From: Jiulongibacter sp024742395
GTDB taxonomy: Bacteria > Bacteroidota > Bacteroidia > Cytophagales > Spirosomataceae
Length of the DNA: 64,000 nt
Assembly: GCA_965249455.1 (NCBI GenBank)
Contig: OZ252236.1
Coordinates: 558,001-622,000 of the forward strand
Reading direction: 5' to 3'
The notes below the pieces were generated by a model. That model was not told the origin of the DNA. It saw only the letters and a list, made by a program, of their open reading frames with translations, and searched no databases. A program made the translations under genes and the position numbers. This document shows positions 61,791 to 64,000 of the stretch, piece by piece. Within the stretch, counting starts at the first letter, position 1. Each line of letters starts with the position of its first letter.

Positions 61791-63515
61791 TTGGAACAAC
61801 TTACTCTGCCTACTCGCAAACCCAGAACCTTTATTGGAGAAGCATTTGAACTCAATAGCTGGGAGGATGTGCAGCCTTTATACGAAGACTTAGTTTCCAG
61901 GTCTGTTGGAAATGCCAAAGAGCTGAAGCAATGGTTTCTGGATCGTAGTGAACTGGAATCTTTTCTATCAGAAAACATGGCATGGCGATATATCAAAATG
62001 ACCTGTGATACAGCCAATGAAGAAAGACAAAAGGATTATCAGTTTTTTGTTACGCAGATTCAACCACATCTGGCCGTTTATGATGATCAGTTAAATAAAA
62101 AAGCACTGGAAAGCCCGTTTCTGGATGATTTAAAGGGCGGAGGTTATGAGATAATGATACGTGGAATGAAGAAATCTGTAGAGATTTTCAGAGAAGAAAA
62201 CATTCCCTTATCTACTCAAATTCAGACTAAGCAGTCAGAATACCAATCCATAACCGGTGGTATGACCGTAACCATTAATGGAGAGGAGATGACCATGCAA
62301 AAGGCTGCGAATATTATTCAGTCAGTAGATAGGAAGGCTCGTGAAGAAGCTTGGAGAAAAATAGGGGATAGGCGACTGGAAGACAAAGAGAAACTAGACC
62401 TTCTTTTTAATGAATTGCGTGATTTACGGCATAAGGTGGCTTTGAATGCAGACTTTCAGAATTTTAGAGATTACATGTTTTCAGCAATGGGTCGTTTCGA
62501 TTACACACCTGAAGATTGTTTTGACTTTCATGAGTCGGTGGCAGAAGCCGTAGTGCCCTTATTAAATGAGAGCATGCTGGAAAGAAAGGCTAAGTTGAAC
62601 CTTGATCCTCTTAGACCATGGGATGGTAAAGTAGATGTAGAAGGCAGACCAGCCTTGAAGGCATTTAATTCCGGAGAAGATTTACTTGAGAAGTCAATTA
62701 CCTGTTTTGATAGATTAGATAAACAATTAGGCGATTATCTCCGAATTATGCGAAGAATGGGTCATTTTGATCTGGAATCACGCAAAGGCAAAGCACCGGG
62801 AGGGTACAATTATCCACTTCAGGAAATTGGTGTTCCGTTCATATTTATGAACGCTACCAGCAGTGTACGTGACCTGGTGACTATGGTACATGAAGGAGGT
62901 CATGCCATACATTCATTTGTGACAAGAGATTTGGAGTTAGGCTCTTTCAAGAGCACTACTGCCGAAGTGGCTGAAGTAGCCTCCATGGCTATGGAACTGA
63001 TGTCTATGGAGCATTGGGATGTTTTCTTTACAAATCCTGATGATCTTAAAAGAGCCAGAATAGAGCATTTAGAAGATATACTTGCCACTTTGCCATGGAT
63101 AGCAACAGTTGATAAGTTCCAGCATTGGATTTACGAGAACCCTGATCATACTGTAGAGGAAAGAACGGCGGAGTGGAATAGTATTCTAAACAAGTACTCT
63201 ACACATGTAACAGATTGGAGTGGTTTAGAAAAATACAAAAAAGCCAGCTGGCAAAGACAACTTCATATCTATGAGGTACCTTTCTATTATATTGAATACG
63301 GAATGGCTCAGCTAGGGGCTATCTCTGTTTGGAAAAACTTTAAGGAAGACCCTAAAAAGGGTTTAGAGTCCTATTTAAATGGATTAAAGCTGGGTTACAC
63401 AGCTACTATTGGTGACATCTACAAAGCGATGGGAATCAAGTTCGATTTTTCAAAAGACTATATAGCTGAGTTGATGGGCTTTGTGAAAGCGGAGTTGGAA
63501 ATAATTAAGAAATAA
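61791..63515 (+). CDS. M3 family oligoendopeptidase
   Basis: Zinc oligopeptidase of the M3 (PepF/thimet) family, 574 residues, cytosolic, cleaving short peptides. The active site MVHEGGHAIHSF has H367, E368 and H371; the third ligand Glu is in the following helix, probably TAEVAEVASMAMELM. The helical family architecture is complete; the C-terminus KAELEIIKK is normal. The start is a TTG at 61791 (no upstream ATG in frame); the next in-frame ATG would lose much of the N-terminal domain. Single gene. Confidence 0.9.
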   Translation: MEQLTLPTRKPRTFIGEAFELNSWEDVQPLYEDLVSRSVGNAKELKQWFLDRSELESFLSENMAWRYIKMTCDTANEERQKDYQFFVTQIQPHLAVYDDQLNKKALESPFLDDLKGGGYEIMIRGMKKSVEIFREENIPLSTQIQTKQSEYQSITGGMTVTINGEEMTMQKAANIIQSVDRKAREEAWRKIGDRRLEDKEKLDLLFNELRDLRHKVALNADFQNFRDYMFSAMGRFDYTPEDCFDFHESVAEAVVPLLNESMLERKAKLNLDPLRPWDGKVDVEGRPALKAFNSGEDLLEKSITCFDRLDKQLGDYLRIMRRMGHFDLESRKGKAPGGYNYPLQEIGVPFIFMNATSSVRDLVTMVHEGGHAIHSFVTRDLELGSFKSTTAEVAEVASMAMELMSMEHWDVFFTNPDDLKRARIEHLEDILATLPWIATVDKFQHWIYENPDHTVEERTAEWNSILNKYSTHVTDWSGLEKYKKASWQRQLHIYEVPFYYIEYGMAQLGAISVWKNFKEDPKKGLESYLNGLKLGYTATIGDIYKAMGIKFDFSKDYIAELMGFVKAELEIIKK

Positions 63516-63527
63516 GGCAACCAGACT

Positions 63528-63575
63528 GCCAGGCTTTTCATCTGCGTAAGAAATGAAATACATGAAAAGTCTGGC
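63528..63575 (+). promoter_or_regulatory. Inverted repeat over start of the last gene
   Basis: GCCAGGCTTTTCAT (63528-63541) can pair with ATGAAAAGTCTGGC (63562-63575), 13 of 14 positions with one G-U, with the first ATG (63553) in the loop and the second ATG (63562) inside the stem. It could act on translation start, or be a terminator-like remnant of the upstream gene. Confidence 0.35.
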
Positions 63576-64000
63576 TTTATTGTGTTTAGCTTTTGTTTGC
63601 GGTGGTTGTTTTAGTTACTACCCAAACAAGTTGCCCGATGAGAGAAACAGTGATCCTTGGGATGAGTTCAAAGAAGAAGATCGATATCTTTTAACTCTGA
63701 ATGTAAGTCCAAAAGAAAGGAATTCTGGTTTATACAGAATGCATTGCACCTTTCTAAGAGAGATAGATCAAATATCAAAGGATGAAATAGCCGCATATGT
63801 AGTTCTGAATAAGAGCCAAACCTCTTTTTATCCGGAATCAGTATTTTATATAAAGGCTGAAGATAAGATTTTCAAGATTCATGCTGATATCAAGGAAACC
63901 GAGCAATATATGACTACGTCAGAATCCACAAAAGATATTATAAAAGCTGACTCAAGTACCGTTACGGTGGTGGACTCGTATTCAATTGACAATTATGTTC
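63553..64000 (+). CDS. Lipoprotein of unknown function (3' truncated by window)
   Basis: Reading frame of at least 149 codons, open at the right edge. It starts with a lipoprotein signal (MKYMKSLALLCLAFVCGGC, lipid on the Cys at residue 19), and continues as a beta-rich, charged protein (YYPNKLPDERNSDPWDEFKE, later AAYVVLNKSQTSFYPESVFY). No domain was recognised. The start could be the first or second Met (63553 or 63562). It follows the M3 peptidase gene on the same strand after 37 bases. Confidence 0.6.
   Translation, partial: MKYMKSLALLCLAFVCGGCFSYYPNKLPDERNSDPWDEFKEEDRYLLTLNVSPKERNSGLYRMHCTFLREIDQISKDEIAAYVVLNKSQTSFYPESVFYIKAEDKIFKIHADIKETEQYMTTSESTKDIIKADSSTVTVVDSYSIDNYV

Overview
The window is chromosomal DNA from a free-living Bacteroidota bacterium, most likely order Cytophagales. 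The evidence is a GldJ-type gliding/T9SS lipoprotein, a T9SS C-terminal sorting domain on a DUF1501 protein, a TonB receptor paired with a DUF4249 lipoprotein, DUF4175, DUF5686, DUF6807 and DUF1800/DUF1501 families, many lipoprotein signal peptides, no obvious Shine-Dalgarno sequences, and Bacteroidota-type promoters (TTTG, about 19-22 bases, TAnnTTTG). The best promoter precedes tRNA-Phe. No insertion sequence, prophage, integrase or CRISPR array is visible, so this is core chromosome with some accessory catabolic genes.

Layout. 0-2 kb: GNAT acetyltransferase, an unexplained 0.5 kb gap, and a secreted protein with a long Ser/Arg tail. 2.2-6.5 kb (minus): two tandem ThuA paralogues, then a tightly packed NUDIX / MTR-kinase-like / ADP-ribosylglycohydrolase operon. 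6.7-11.6 kb (plus): DUF6807 (PmoA-like), two Gfo/Idh/MocA oxidoreductases and a cupin. With the ThuA pair this looks like an exported (keto)sugar catabolic locus without its own SusCD. 11.6-14.1 kb: M49-like metallopeptidase, a four-unit REP/BIME-like repeat array, tRNA-Phe. 14.3-28.4 kb: Fe-S membrane protein, anmK, DUF1800-DUF1501, msrA, PPK2, mfd, gldJ, comF-like, a small hypothetical gene, xth. 28.4-35.3 kb: DUF4175, mnmG, Ig-like lipoprotein.

35.3-35.7 kb is an A+T-rich, gene-free stretch with two perfect and three 8/9 DnaA boxes and an A/T-only tail. parS-like palindromes lie in the mnmG leader and after the next gene. This is a good candidate for the chromosomal origin (oriC), although gene orientation to its left does not favour it and dnaA/parAB are not in the window.

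35.7-64 kb: TPR protein, metalloprotease-MORN fusion, accD, two adjacent PPK2 genes, aldehyde dehydrogenase with a coupled DUF4174 gene, menB, TonB receptor/DUF4249, a NagB-PIG-L fusion, a 56-residue membrane protein, an RluA-type pseudouridine synthase, dxr, DUF5686, a PQQ-type sugar dehydrogenase, a GH43-like enzyme, YgiQ, an AAA_14/DUF4143 ATPase behind a striking three-copy operator-like repeat, an M3 oligoendopeptidase and a truncated lipoprotein gene at the right edge.

The items most worth following up are the putative oriC/parS region, the BIME-like array, the repeats upstream of the AAA_14 gene, the ThuA/Gfo-Idh/DUF6807 cluster, and the NUDIX-kinase-ADP-ribosylglycohydrolase operon. 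All domain names come from reading the translated sequence; no database search was run.
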